A stretch of DNA of 16,571 nt from NCBI GenBank assembly GCA_946482585.1, contig CAMLSI010000049.1:1-16571 (forward strand), read 5' to 3'. The position numbers were made by a program, and so were the translations under genes. The DNA is from an uncultured Lysobacteraceae bacterium. GTDB lineage: Bacteria; Pseudomonadota; Gammaproteobacteria; Xanthomonadales; Rhodanobacteraceae. The notes beneath the pieces were generated by a model. It was not told the DNA's origin, did no database searches, and saw only the letters and a program-made list of their open reading frames with translations. Position 1 is the first letter of the stretch. Each line of letters opens with the position of its first letter. Positions 1-7,463 of the stretch are shown one piece after another.

Positions 1-1958
1 ATGCGCCAGCGGCCGCTGCCGGTGTAGTAGACATCGAAGTTGTTGGGTACGGGCGTACCGGCGATCAGCCGCGTCGCGTGCACGCGCGCGCAAGGGGCGC
101 CGTTGATCAGCGGGTGATCGAGCTCGATGCTGTTGCCGGCGGTCGTCGCGCTGACGCGGAATGCGTTCGGGCTCGCCTGTTGTGCATAGACGTCGAAACC
201 CGCGCCGACCGGCATGGTGCCGCCGCTCGCGAGATCGATGTTGACGATGCGCCACTCGCCGCCGCCGCTGGTCGGGAGGTAGTTGAGGCCGATCGGATGC
301 GCGTTGTAGACGCTGCTGCCGGCGCTCCAGTTCTGCGTGACGAGAATGATGCGGTCGGGCAGGTTGTTGACGCTGCTGTCGTCGATCCGCGTCACGTAGC
401 CGCTGGTGTTGGCCGCGCTGCTCACGTGGCGGAACGCGCCGCCGCCGGCCGCGGGCACGAAAACGTTGTAGGCCGCGTTGAGCGGCATCGGCGAGGTCGT
501 GTTCTCATTGAACAGGCGCCACTTGCCGCCGAAATAGTAGATGCCGAACGCGTTGTCGTTGGCGACGCCGGCGCCGCTGCCGTTCCAGTTCGGGGTCGCG
601 ATGGGATTCGCGGCCGCGTCGCCGTCGAGCACGGCGTTGTCGATGCGCGTGATGTAGCCGCCGCTGGTATTGGCGCTCGTCGCAACGTGCAGCAGGTTGC
701 GGTCGCCGTATTCGTAGGCGCCGATGTCCGCATCGCTGCCGACGCCCTTGAGCCGGCGCAGGCCGTCGGCGTCGTTGGTCGGCAGTGCGTTGAAGATGAT
801 GCCCAGCCCCAGCGTCGCCGAGTCGGCCGCATCGATCGCAGGCGAGCCCGCGCGCAGCCGCGGTGCGCTGAGGCTCACGAGCTTCGCATCGGCCGTGATC
901 GTGTTCGGGCCCGGCGCGGTGAAATTCGTCGTCACGTTGAGCAGGTTGTAGTCGTTGCTCAGCGACGATGCGAGAGGCGACGTGAACGCGAGGCCGCGCT
1001 GGCCGACGATGAGATTGTTCTTCACGATGCCGCTGATCGATGCGCCCGCGCCGCCGCCGCTCCACTGGTTCGCGTTGATGCCGTTGTAGCAGCGCGTGAC
1101 GGTGTTGTTGACGGCCTGGCCGTCGATATGGCCGTTGCCGACGGTGAAGCTGATGCCCGAGCCGCTCGTGCCGCCGCCGCTCGTGTTGTCGGCGCAGACG
1201 ATGACGTTGCTGTAGACGCGCGCGCTGAAATCGCTCGCGGTCGACGAGAACAGGCCTTCGGACACGAACAGCCCTGCGCGGAAGAAGCCGCCTCGCACGG
1301 TATTGCCGTGCAGTTTCACCGTGCCGCTGCCGCCGCTGATCGTATCGACGAAAATGCCGGCGCCGTCGGTGGCGATCGGCGAGGTGTTGCGCACGTCGTT
1401 GTAGTACGCGGTCGCATTGAACGTGCCGCCGCCGTTGACGAGTTCGATGAGTCCCGCGTTGATGTTGCGCGGCTGCCCCGTGAGGCGGTTGTCGTAGAGC
1501 CGCGCCTGCACGGTGTTGCCGACGCGGCCTTCGACGCGCAGATAGACCGGCAACGTGGTTTGCTCGAACACGAGCCCGGAGAAATCGTAGGTTGCCGTGC
1601 CGACGCCGCTGTAGGTCGCGCTCAGGTAAGAGTTCAGCAGGCGCAGGCCGCGGATCGTGATGGTCTGGTCGCCGAGGATCGACGCGGATGTCGCGAGGAT
1701 CCAGTTGCCCGACGCGATGGTGGGCTTTCTGCCGGTGTTCGCGACGATGCTGAGGCTGCGGTTGTAGAGATTGAGGCTCTCGTCGATGGTCGCGTCGCTG
1801 TCGATGATGACGCTGCCGCCGTTCGGCGTCGCGTCGATGCAGGCCTGCAGTGTCGTATTGCAGGGTGCCGGACCCGGCCACACGGAGGCGGGACCGCCGG
1901 CCATCACCGCGAACGGCGTGAGGCTAGCGAGCAGAACGAGCAGGCGAACGGGCAGCAT
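1..1958 (-). CDS. Secreted right-handed beta-helix protein with C-terminal repeat modules (partial, 3' end outside window)
   Basis: The frame is open from an ATG at 1958 to the left edge (652 complete codons, no stop), so the C-terminus is missing. Residues 1-20 (MLPVRLLVLLASLTPFAVMA) form a signal peptide, so the product should be exported. Residues about 30-365 are rich in N, G, T and beta-strand patterns (NTVRGGFF, SNVIVCADN, KNNLIVGQ), typical of parallel beta-helix passengers. Around residues 365-416 lie GSPAIDAADS and DIGAYEYGD, the hallmark of choice-of-anchor Q beta-helix proteins. After it come three copies of an ~80-85 residue module (about 420-501, 507-591, 598-edge) sharing an N-W-x-x-G segment, a Y-Y/N-Y strand and W-R-[IL]. 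These resemble an extracellular beta-sandwich repeat, possibly DUF7452, which I cannot confirm. GGAG lies about 9 bases before the ATG. The gene follows the kinase gene by 139 bp on the same strand, so it is a plausible output of that system. Substrate or ligand is unknown; no catalytic motif was recognised. Confidence 0.85.
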   Translation of the reverse strand, partial: MLPVRLLVLLASLTPFAVMAGGPASVWPGPAPCNTTLQACIDATPNGGSVIIDSDATIDESLNLYNRSLSIVANTGRKPTIASGNWILATSASILGDQTITIRGLRLLNSYLSATYSGVGTATYDFSGLVFEQTTLPVYLRVEGRVGNTVQARLYDNRLTGQPRNINAGLIELVNGGGTFNATAYYNDVRNTSPIATDGAGIFVDTISGGSGTVKLHGNTVRGGFFRAGLFVSEGLFSSTASDFSARVYSNVIVCADNTSGGGTSGSGISFTVGNGHIDGQAVNNTVTRCYNGINANQWSGGGAGASISGIVKNNLIVGQRGLAFTSPLASSLSNDYNLLNVTTNFTAPGPNTITADAKLVSLSAPRLRAGSPAIDAADSATLGLGIIFNALPTNDADGLRRLKGVGSDADIGAYEYGDRNLLHVATSANTSGGYITRIDNAVLDGDAAANPIATPNWNGSGAGVANDNAFGIYYFGGKWRLFNENTTSPMPLNAAYNVFVPAAGGGAFRHVSSAANTSGYVTRIDDSSVNNLPDRIILVTQNWSAGSSVYNAHPIGLNYLPTSGGGEWRIVNIDLASGGTMPVGAGFDVYAQQASPNAFRVSATTAGNSIELDHPLINGAPCARVHATRLIAGTPVPNNFDVYYTGSGRWR

Positions 1959-2031
1959 GGCGCAACTCCGTGACAGGGATGCCCAGGTAAGCGCAGTTCG
2001 GAGAGGGTGCAGGACATGCGGCGACGGCGCT

Positions 2032-2070
2032 GATCCCGCCGGGGATCGCACAGGGCGGCGTCGGGCCGCC
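2032..2070. other. Two tandem short hairpins between the kinase and beta-helix genes
   Basis: Two perfect inverted repeats lie in the 139-bp gap (1959-2097). The first is gatccc-gccg-gggatc at 2032-2047. The second is ggcggc-gtcgg-gccgcc at 2054-2070. Neither is followed by a T-run on either strand, so they are not classical intrinsic terminators. They could attenuate read-through from the kinase gene, protect an mRNA end, or bind a regulator. In GC-rich DNA some such stems arise by chance. Confidence 0.3.
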
Positions 2071-2097
2071 GCGAAACCTACGCAGCCGCTGCGCGCA

Positions 2098-4989
2098 TCA
2101 GCGCGGCAGCGCCGCGAGTTCGCTGCGCAGGCGGCGCGCCAGGTAGGGCAGGCGCGCGGCACTTTCGCGTGCGGCGACCAGGCGTGCGGGCGCGTCGGCG
2201 GTTGCCGCGCAGCGCGCCTGCAGCGCCTGCGCGCTCGCGAGATCCGGCAGCAGGGCCAGGCCGCCTTTGGCGAGGCTCGCCGCCGCGGCATCGAGGCCGG
2301 CACGAGCACTCGCGCACGCGCCGTTCGCGATCGTGACGCGAAGCTGCACGAGTTCGAGTCGCGCACGGCGCGGATGGCCGGCCGGCAGGCTGTCGGCCAG
2401 CGTCGCGATCACCGCATCGATTTCGCGCGATGCCGCGGCGGCGTCGCCGCTCGCGAGCAGGGCATCGGCGTAGGCCGCGCGGGATTGCAGCGTATCTGCA
2501 TGCGCGGCACCGAGCGTTGCCTCGAGCACGCCCAGCGCGTCGCGGTAACCCGCGAGCGCCGCTGCCGTATCGCCGCGCTCGAACTGCGTCGCGGCGACGC
2601 CGATACCTGCAACGCCGACGAGATAGTGCCGGTCGCCCAGCGCGTTGCGTGCGACCGCGAGGCCTTCCTGGCTGTGCGCGAGTGCGGCGTCGAGCCGGCC
2701 GGAGAAGCGCTCGAAACCGCTGAGGCTGCCGAGCATCGTCGCGACCGTCGGATGCGCATCGCCCTGGCTGCGACGTGCGATCGCGAGCGCCTCGTTCATG
2801 CGCGCGATCGCGCGATCGACGTCGCCCTGCGCCCAGGCCAGCATGGCCAGCGAGTTGAGGCTGTTGGCGATATCGGGGTGGTCCGCACCGAGCGTCGCGC
2901 GCTGCGTCGCGAGTGCGCGCTCGTACAGCGCGGTCGCGTTCGCGGCATCGCCGAGCCGCTGCTTCGCGACGGCGAGATTGAACACGGTCTGCGCATAGTC
3001 GGGATGCGTGTCGCCGAGCAGCTGACTGCGCGTCGCTTCGGCAACGGTCAGCCGCTCGGCGGCCTCGGCCGTCGCGCCGCGCTGCAACAGGATCACGCCG
3101 AGATCGTGCTGGATGCGAGCCGTTTCCGTGTGCGTCGCGCCGTGCGCGGCCAGCGACAGGGCCAGCGCCTCGCGCAGGCTCTGCTCCGCGCCGGCGATAT
3201 CGCCGGCGCGGAACTGCACGGGACCGAGTGCGGCGAGATCGCGCAGCCGTGCGGCATTGCCGCTGTCGCCGCGCGTGCGGGCCAGCGCGGCCTGCAGCGC
3301 CTGCCGTGCGGGTTCCGGCTTGCCTTGCTCGACGAGCACTTCCGCGAGCCGGCGCTGCGCTTCCGTCTGCCGGGCGGGCGAGACATCCGCAGCGGCGAGC
3401 ACATGGTCGAGATCGGCCTTCGCCGCGTCGAGCCTGGCTTGCGCGAGGTTCACGCGCGCGCGTTCGATGCGCGCCGCGGCGGCGATGTCGCCGCGCGCGT
3501 CCGCGGCTACCGCTTCGTCGGCGAGCGCGATGGCGCGATCGAGCGCGCCGAGCTGGCGATGTGCGCCGGCGAGTGCGGTCGCGAGTTCCGCGCGCAGTTC
3601 GGGATGCGTGGCGAGCGTCTCGCCGAGCCGGATTTCGCCGCGCGCGATGAGTTCGCGCGCGCTGACGATGCGGCCCTTGCTCTCGTCGGGACTGACGCCG
3701 GCGAACAGCGCCAGTACGAAATCCTTGACCGCTTCGGCGCGTTGCGCCTGCGCCATGGCTTCGGCCGCGGCGCGGTTCGCGCGCAGCGACTCGCGCCAGG
3801 TCGCGGCGACGCCCGCGATCGCCGTCACGGCAACGAGCGCCGCCGCCGCGACGCCGGCGCGATGGCGCAGCAGAAACTTCTTCAGGCGATGCGCCGCGCT
3901 CGCGCGCCGCGCGGCGATGGGCCGGCCCTGCAGATGCGCGCGCAGGTCGGCCGCGAAGGCGGCGACGCTCGGATAGCGCTGCGACGGTTCCGCGGCGAGC
4001 GCGGTGGCGACGACCAGATCGAGATCGCCGCGCAGCCTCTGCGCCATCTGGCGCGGCGTGCTCGCGCGCGCCGCCGCGACGTTGTCCTGCGTGACGAGCT
4101 GCGACACGCGGCGCGGCGCATCGGCGTTGCGCAGGCCGGGGCGCTGGCCGGTCAGCAGTTCGTGCAGCAGCACGCCGAGCGCGTAGACATCGGTCGCCGT
4201 CGTGATCGTGCCGCCGCCGAACTGTTCGGGCGCCGCATAGGCCGGCGTCAGGCGGCGCAGCCCCGTGCGCGTGTCGTCCTCGCGTTCGGAATCGTCGAGC
4301 AGTTTCGCGATGCCGAAATCGAGCAGGCGCGGCCGTCCGCCGGCATCGACGAGAATGTTCGCGGGCTTGATGTCGCGATGCACGATCAGCGCGCGGTGCG
4401 CCGCGTCGACCGCGTCGCAGACGTCGAGAAACAGCGTCAGGCGCTGGTCGACGCGCAGCCGGCGCGCGTCGCACCAGTGCACGATGGTGTCGCCTTCGAC
4501 GTACTCGAGCGCGAACCACGGCACGCCATCGGGCGTGAATCCGCCGTCGATCAGGCGCGCGATCGACGGATGTTCGAGTCGCGCGAGGATGCGGCGCTCG
4601 CGCTGGAAACGCGCCTGCTCGTGCGGATCGCGCAGGCCGACGCGCAGCAGTTTGAGCGCGACACGCTGCACGTAGCCGTCGACTTCGCGCTCGGCGCGAT
4701 AGACGCTGCCGCTGCCGCCTTCGCCGATGAGGTCGAGCACACGATAGGGGCCGATCTGCAGCGGCGGATCGCCGGCCGTGTCGCCGATCAGCGATTCGGC
4801 GTAGTCGGCGCTGTTGCCGTCGAGGAACCCGCGCGACGCTTCGCGCGCGAGCAGCTCGCGCGCGAGCACGCGCAATTCGTCGTCGGCGACGCCGGCGAGC
4901 AGCGCATCGCGCTGCGCCGCGTCGAGGTCCAGCAGGCGATCGAGCAGCGGCGCGAGTTCGTGCCAGCGCGCCGCGACGGCCGGATTCAC
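2098..4989 (-). CDS. Transmembrane Ser/Thr protein kinase with periplasmic TPR domain (PknS/PknT type)
   Basis: This is a 963-residue Hanks-type kinase. An N-terminal helical segment (1-80) precedes the kinase domain (about 82-355). The motifs are intact: glycine loop GEGGSGSV (89-96), ATP lysine K113 in VALK, E131, catalytic HRDIKPAN (204-211, D206), DFG (224-226), APE (253-255) and TDVYALG (266-272), so it should be active. A single membrane span follows at about 378-396. The remainder (440-960) is helical repeat; TPRs with a [GA]D-x-HP signature recur every 42 residues at about 660, 702, 744, 786 and 828. Kinase inside and TPR outside is the expected topology, making the TPR region a sensor or partner-binding domain. 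The GTG start overlaps the sigma-factor stop by four bases (GTGA), and GGAA lies about 10 bases upstream, implying translational coupling. By analogy with EcfP/PknT and EcfK/PknS, it probably phosphorylates the adjacent sigma factor. The signal sensed is unknown. Confidence 0.93.
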   Translation of the reverse strand: MNPAVAARWHELAPLLDRLLDLDAAQRDALLAGVADDELRVLARELLAREASRGFLDGNSADYAESLIGDTAGDPPLQIGPYRVLDLIGEGGSGSVYRAEREVDGYVQRVALKLLRVGLRDPHEQARFQRERRILARLEHPSIARLIDGGFTPDGVPWFALEYVEGDTIVHWCDARRLRVDQRLTLFLDVCDAVDAAHRALIVHRDIKPANILVDAGGRPRLLDFGIAKLLDDSEREDDTRTGLRRLTPAYAAPEQFGGGTITTATDVYALGVLLHELLTGQRPGLRNADAPRRVSQLVTQDNVAAARASTPRQMAQRLRGDLDLVVATALAAEPSQRYPSVAAFAADLRAHLQGRPIAARRASAAHRLKKFLLRHRAGVAAAALVAVTAIAGVAATWRESLRANRAAAEAMAQAQRAEAVKDFVLALFAGVSPDESKGRIVSARELIARGEIRLGETLATHPELRAELATALAGAHRQLGALDRAIALADEAVAADARGDIAAAARIERARVNLAQARLDAAKADLDHVLAAADVSPARQTEAQRRLAEVLVEQGKPEPARQALQAALARTRGDSGNAARLRDLAALGPVQFRAGDIAGAEQSLREALALSLAAHGATHTETARIQHDLGVILLQRGATAEAAERLTVAEATRSQLLGDTHPDYAQTVFNLAVAKQRLGDAANATALYERALATQRATLGADHPDIANSLNSLAMLAWAQGDVDRAIARMNEALAIARRSQGDAHPTVATMLGSLSGFERFSGRLDAALAHSQEGLAVARNALGDRHYLVGVAGIGVAATQFERGDTAAALAGYRDALGVLEATLGAAHADTLQSRAAYADALLASGDAAAASREIDAVIATLADSLPAGHPRRARLELVQLRVTIANGACASARAGLDAAAASLAKGGLALLPDLASAQALQARCAATADAPARLVAARESAARLPYLARRLRSELAALPR

Positions 4990-5549
4990 GCCGGCGTTTC
5001 CAGTGCGTGATGCAGGAACAGTCGCGCCTTGTTCCAGTCGCGCACGACGCTGCGTGTCGTGATGCCGAGCACCGCGGCGACTTCCTCGACCGAAAGACCC
5101 GCGAAGAAGCGCAGCTCGACGACTTTCGCGAGGCGGCCGTCGAGCGCGCCGAGGCCGGCGAGCGCCGCGTCGAGCGCGACCATCTCGTCGGCGATGCAGT
5201 CGATCGGGATGTCGGCCGACTGCCAGTCGAGCGCGAGCTGGCCGCCGCCGCGCTTCTGTGCCGACTTGCGTCGCGCGTGGTCGACCAGGATGTGGCGCAT
5301 CGCGGTCGCGGCGTAGCCGAGGAAATGCGCGCGATCCTGCCAGACCGCGTCGCGCTGGTTCACGAGGCTCAGATAGGCTTCATGCACGAGCGCGGTCGTG
5401 CTCAGGGTCTGGTGTTGGTTGCCCGACAGATAGCGATGGGCGAGCTGGCGCAGACGCTCGTAGACCTGCGGCAGCAGATGGTCGACGGCTCGCTCGTCGC
5501 CGTTGCGGGCCTGGGCGAGCAGCGCGGTGATGTCGGTGGTCGCTAGCAT
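4986..5549 (-). CDS. ECF-family RNA polymerase sigma factor (TIGR02999/ECF43-like), kinase partner
   Basis: This is a 187-residue sigma factor. I chose ATG 5549 (MLATTDITALLAQARNGDE) rather than an upstream in-frame start at 5585, because homologous sequence begins here. Region 2 spans about 8-85 and contains TTALVHEAYLSL and ATAMRHILVDHARRK, typical of the TIGR02999 (Sigma70_ECF) group. Region 4 is at about 130-185, with ELRFFAGLSVEEVAAVLGIT and a recognition helix near TRSVVRDW. Where most ECF factors carry an acidic D-A-E-D motif in region 2.2, this protein has S50-T51-T52-A53. That replacement is the signature of sigma factors that stay inactive until a threonine there is phosphorylated. 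No anti-sigma gene is adjacent; instead the kinase gene overlaps by GTGA. The natural reading is a phosphorylation-switched sigma factor. Its promoter targets cannot be read from this window. Confidence 0.93.
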   Translation of the reverse strand: MLATTDITALLAQARNGDERAVDHLLPQVYERLRQLAHRYLSGNQHQTLSTTALVHEAYLSLVNQRDAVWQDRAHFLGYAATAMRHILVDHARRKSAQKRGGGQLALDWQSADIPIDCIADEMVALDAALAGLGALDGRLAKVVELRFFAGLSVEEVAAVLGITTRSVVRDWNKARLFLHHALETPA

Positions 5550-5674
5550 GGCGAGGCAATGGTAGCGCGCCGCCGCGGCCCGCAACGTCGCGCAGGTCGC
5601 AGGCGCGGCGGAACTGATCGTCGCGCGACGTGTGGGCTGCGTCGCAGTTCGGGCCGCGGTCCGGCTGCGGCGCC
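5550..5674 (-). promoter_or_regulatory. Leader/promoter region of the sigma-kinase operon (tentative)
   Basis: This 125-bp gap precedes the sigma gene. Directly before its ATG the minus strand reads CTACCATTGCCTCGC. TACCAT is a weak -10-like hexamer, so close to the start that a transcript from it would be nearly leaderless, and no good -35 sits at 17 bp. A perfect 12-bp palindrome (cgtcgcgcgacg) lies at 5619-5630. No terminator follows the thioredoxin-like gene at 5675, so read-through from glmU is possible. Nothing else was recognised. Confidence 0.22.
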
Positions 5675-6052
5675 TCAGTCCACCGGGCGGCTCAGCAGGT
5701 CCTCGATCGCCGTGCGGAACGCATCGATGCCGGGCCAGCTCGTGATGCGGCCGAGACGCTTGCCGTGGCGGAACACGAAGAACGTCGGGATGCCGTGCAG
5801 GCCGAAGCGGGTGGCCATTGCGGCGTCCTCATAGACGTTGTCGTGCAGCCAGCGCACGCCGGACCAGATCATGCGCCGCGGCTGGGCGAGGATCGCGCGC
5901 TTGGCGATGTCGCAGTTCGGGCAGTCGCGACCCCAGAGAAACAGCACGTCGAGCGCCGCACTGCCGTCGGCGAGCACGCTGTCGAGCGCGTCGCTGCGCA
6001 CGCGCTGCATGGGAAAGCGCTCGAAGAAATCGGGTACGGCGGTGTCGGTCAT
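5675..6052 (-). CDS. Cytoplasmic thioredoxin-fold protein with CPNC active site
   Basis: This is a 125-residue protein with no signal peptide or membrane segment. It shows the thioredoxin order: strand VLFLWGRDCPNC (37-47) with redox cysteines C44 and C47; a central region with FGLHGIPTFFVFRHGK (83-98) including the cis-proline P89; and a C-terminal helix (IDAFRTAIEDLL). The loop CPNC differs from CGPC of classical thioredoxin and CPHC of DsbA. A role in thiol-disulfide exchange or reductase-like repair in the cytoplasm is likely, but the partner is unknown. It starts 12 bp after the glmU stop on the same strand, so it is probably co-transcribed with glmU. The Shine-Dalgarno is weak. It could equally be a specialised thioredoxin or a glutaredoxin-like protein. 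Confidence 0.85.
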   Translation of the reverse strand: MTDTAVPDFFERFPMQRVRSDALDSVLADGSAALDVLFLWGRDCPNCDIAKRAILAQPRRMIWSGVRWLHDNVYEDAAMATRFGLHGIPTFFVFRHGKRLGRITSWPGIDAFRTAIEDLLSRPVD

Positions 6053-6064
6053 GGCGTGGCGGTG

Positions 6065-7435
6065 CTATCGGGATTTCTTCCGCGGCCGCTGCCAGCCGGG
6101 CAGGCTCAGCTGGCGCGCGCGCGCGATTGTGAGTTCGCCCTCGGGCGCGTCCTTGGTGATGACCGAGCCCGCAGCGATGGTCGCATTCGCCCCTATGGTC
6201 ACGGGCGCGACCAGCGAACTGTTGGAGCCGATGAAGGCGCCGTCGCCGATCGTCGTCGTCGACTTGTTCACGCCGTCGTAGTTGCAGGTGATGGTTCCTG
6301 CGCCGACGTTGACGCCGGCGCCGACGACGGCGTCGCCGAGGTAGGTCAGATGATTGGCCTTGCTGCCGCTGCCGAGCACGGCCTTCTTGGTTTCGACGAA
6401 GTTGCCGACGTGCACGCCGGCGGCGAGTTCGGTGCCGGGGCGCAGGCGCGCGAACGGCCCGATCAGGCAAGGGCCGTGGGTGACGATGCCGTCGAGGTCG
6501 CAGTGCGCGTGCACGCGCGTGCCCGCGGCCAGCGTCGAATCCTTGATGCGGCAGAACGGGCCGATGCTGACCTCGTCGCCGAGCTGCACGTTGCCTTCGA
6601 AGATCACGTCGACGTCGACGTCGATGTCGCGGCCGAGCGTGACGCTGCCGCGCAGGTCGAAGCGCGCGGGATCGGCGAGGCGCACGCCGGCGGCGCAGAG
6701 CGCGCGTGCCTGGCGCCGCTGGTAGTGGCGCTCCAGTTCGGCGAGCTGCCAGGGATCGTTCGCGCCGAAGGCTTCCTGCGCGTCGGTGCAGACCGCGCAC
6801 GCGGCGGCTTCGCCGTCGGCCGCGGCGAGCGCGAATACGTCGGTCAGGTAGTACTCGCGCTGCGCGTTCTCGTTGCCGACACGCGCGAGCCACTGGCGCA
6901 GCCGTGCGGCGGACGCCGCGACGATGCCGGTGTTCACGAGGGCGATCGCGCGCTGTTCGTGGCTCGCGTCTTTTTCCTCGACGATCGCGCGCACGTGCCC
7001 GAGTCCGTCGCGCACGACGCGGCCGTAGCCGGTCGGGTCGATGAGTTCGGCGGCGAGCACGGCGAGACTCGCGCCCGACTGCGCGAGCGGGCGCAGGGTC
7101 GCCGTCGTGATCAGCGGTACGTCGCCGTAGAGCACCAGCACGCGGGCTTCGTCGGGAATCGCCGGCAGCGCGAGCCGGACCGCATGGCCGGTGCCCTGCT
7201 GCTCGGCCTGGAGCACCCACTGCAGATCGGTCGCGTCGGCGAAGGCGGCCTGCACCTGGTCGCCGCGATGACCGTAGACCACGTGGATCGCCGCCGGCGC
7301 GAGCGCCCGCGCGCTGTCGATGACGTGGGTGAGCAGGGGTCGGCCGGCCAGCGGCAGCAGCACCTTGGAACGGGCGGACTTCATGCGTTTGCCCTCGCCG
7401 GCGGCGAGGACGATGACGTGCAGCGGTGCGGTCAT
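6065..7435 (-). CDS. glmU: Bifunctional GlmU: GlcN-1-P acetyltransferase / GlcNAc-1-P uridylyltransferase
   Basis: At 456 residues this equals E. coli GlmU in length. It makes UDP-GlcNAc for peptidoglycan and lipid A in two steps: acetylation of glucosamine-1-phosphate, then uridylyl transfer. The N-terminal pyrophosphorylase domain has [11 protein letters not shown] (10-20) with K24, QQGTGHA (79-85) and YGDVPL with the metal ligand D105. The C-terminal half is a left-handed beta-helix of hexapeptide repeats, including [42 protein letters not shown] and the catalytic-histidine segment ANHLTYLGD, then [11 protein letters not shown]. The end is basic (PRKKSR). I chose ATG 7435 because the family sequence begins there; the open frame extends upstream without homology. 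It lies 28 bp after the glycosyltransferase stop and 12 bp before the thioredoxin-like gene. In many gammaproteobacteria it directly follows atpC; here about 8 kb intervenes. Confidence 0.98.
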   Translation of the reverse strand: MTAPLHVIVLAAGEGKRMKSARSKVLLPLAGRPLLTHVIDSARALAPAAIHVVYGHRGDQVQAAFADATDLQWVLQAEQQGTGHAVRLALPAIPDEARVLVLYGDVPLITTATLRPLAQSGASLAVLAAELIDPTGYGRVVRDGLGHVRAIVEEKDASHEQRAIALVNTGIVAASAARLRQWLARVGNENAQREYYLTDVFALAAADGEAAACAVCTDAQEAFGANDPWQLAELERHYQRRQARALCAAGVRLADPARFDLRGSVTLGRDIDVDVDVIFEGNVQLGDEVSIGPFCRIKDSTLAAGTRVHAHCDLDGIVTHGPCLIGPFARLRPGTELAAGVHVGNFVETKKAVLGSGSKANHLTYLGDAVVGAGVNVGAGTITCNYDGVNKSTTTIGDGAFIGSNSSLVAPVTIGANATIAAGSVITKDAPEGELTIARARQLSLPGWQRPRKKSR

Positions 7436-7463
7436 GAGCTGTCTTCGAGTCGGGGCGCCGCGA

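Noticed and set aside
78..1973. Plus-strand open frame (631 codons) at the left edge
   Set aside because: The minus frame at 1958-1 gives a signal peptide and a beta-helix with known end motifs; the plus frame is its shadow.
2755..2825. Cluster of gcgatcgc-like octamers reminiscent of cyanobacterial HIP1
   Set aside because: These come from common GCG/ATC/GCG codons (Ala, Ile) in GC-rich coding DNA; no genome-wide enrichment can be claimed from this window.
1771..5010. Very long plus-strand open frame (1079 codons) opposite the kinase gene
   Set aside because: It is antisense to a kinase with all catalytic motifs. It is arginine/alanine-rich low-complexity translation with no domain, as expected for reverse frames in GC-rich coding DNA.
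6600..6645. Short tandem gtcgac/gacgtc run inside glmU
   Set aside because: It encodes the D-I-D-V-D-V-D-V segment, which aligns without a gap to the E. coli GlmU region; it is codon-driven and not a functional repeat.
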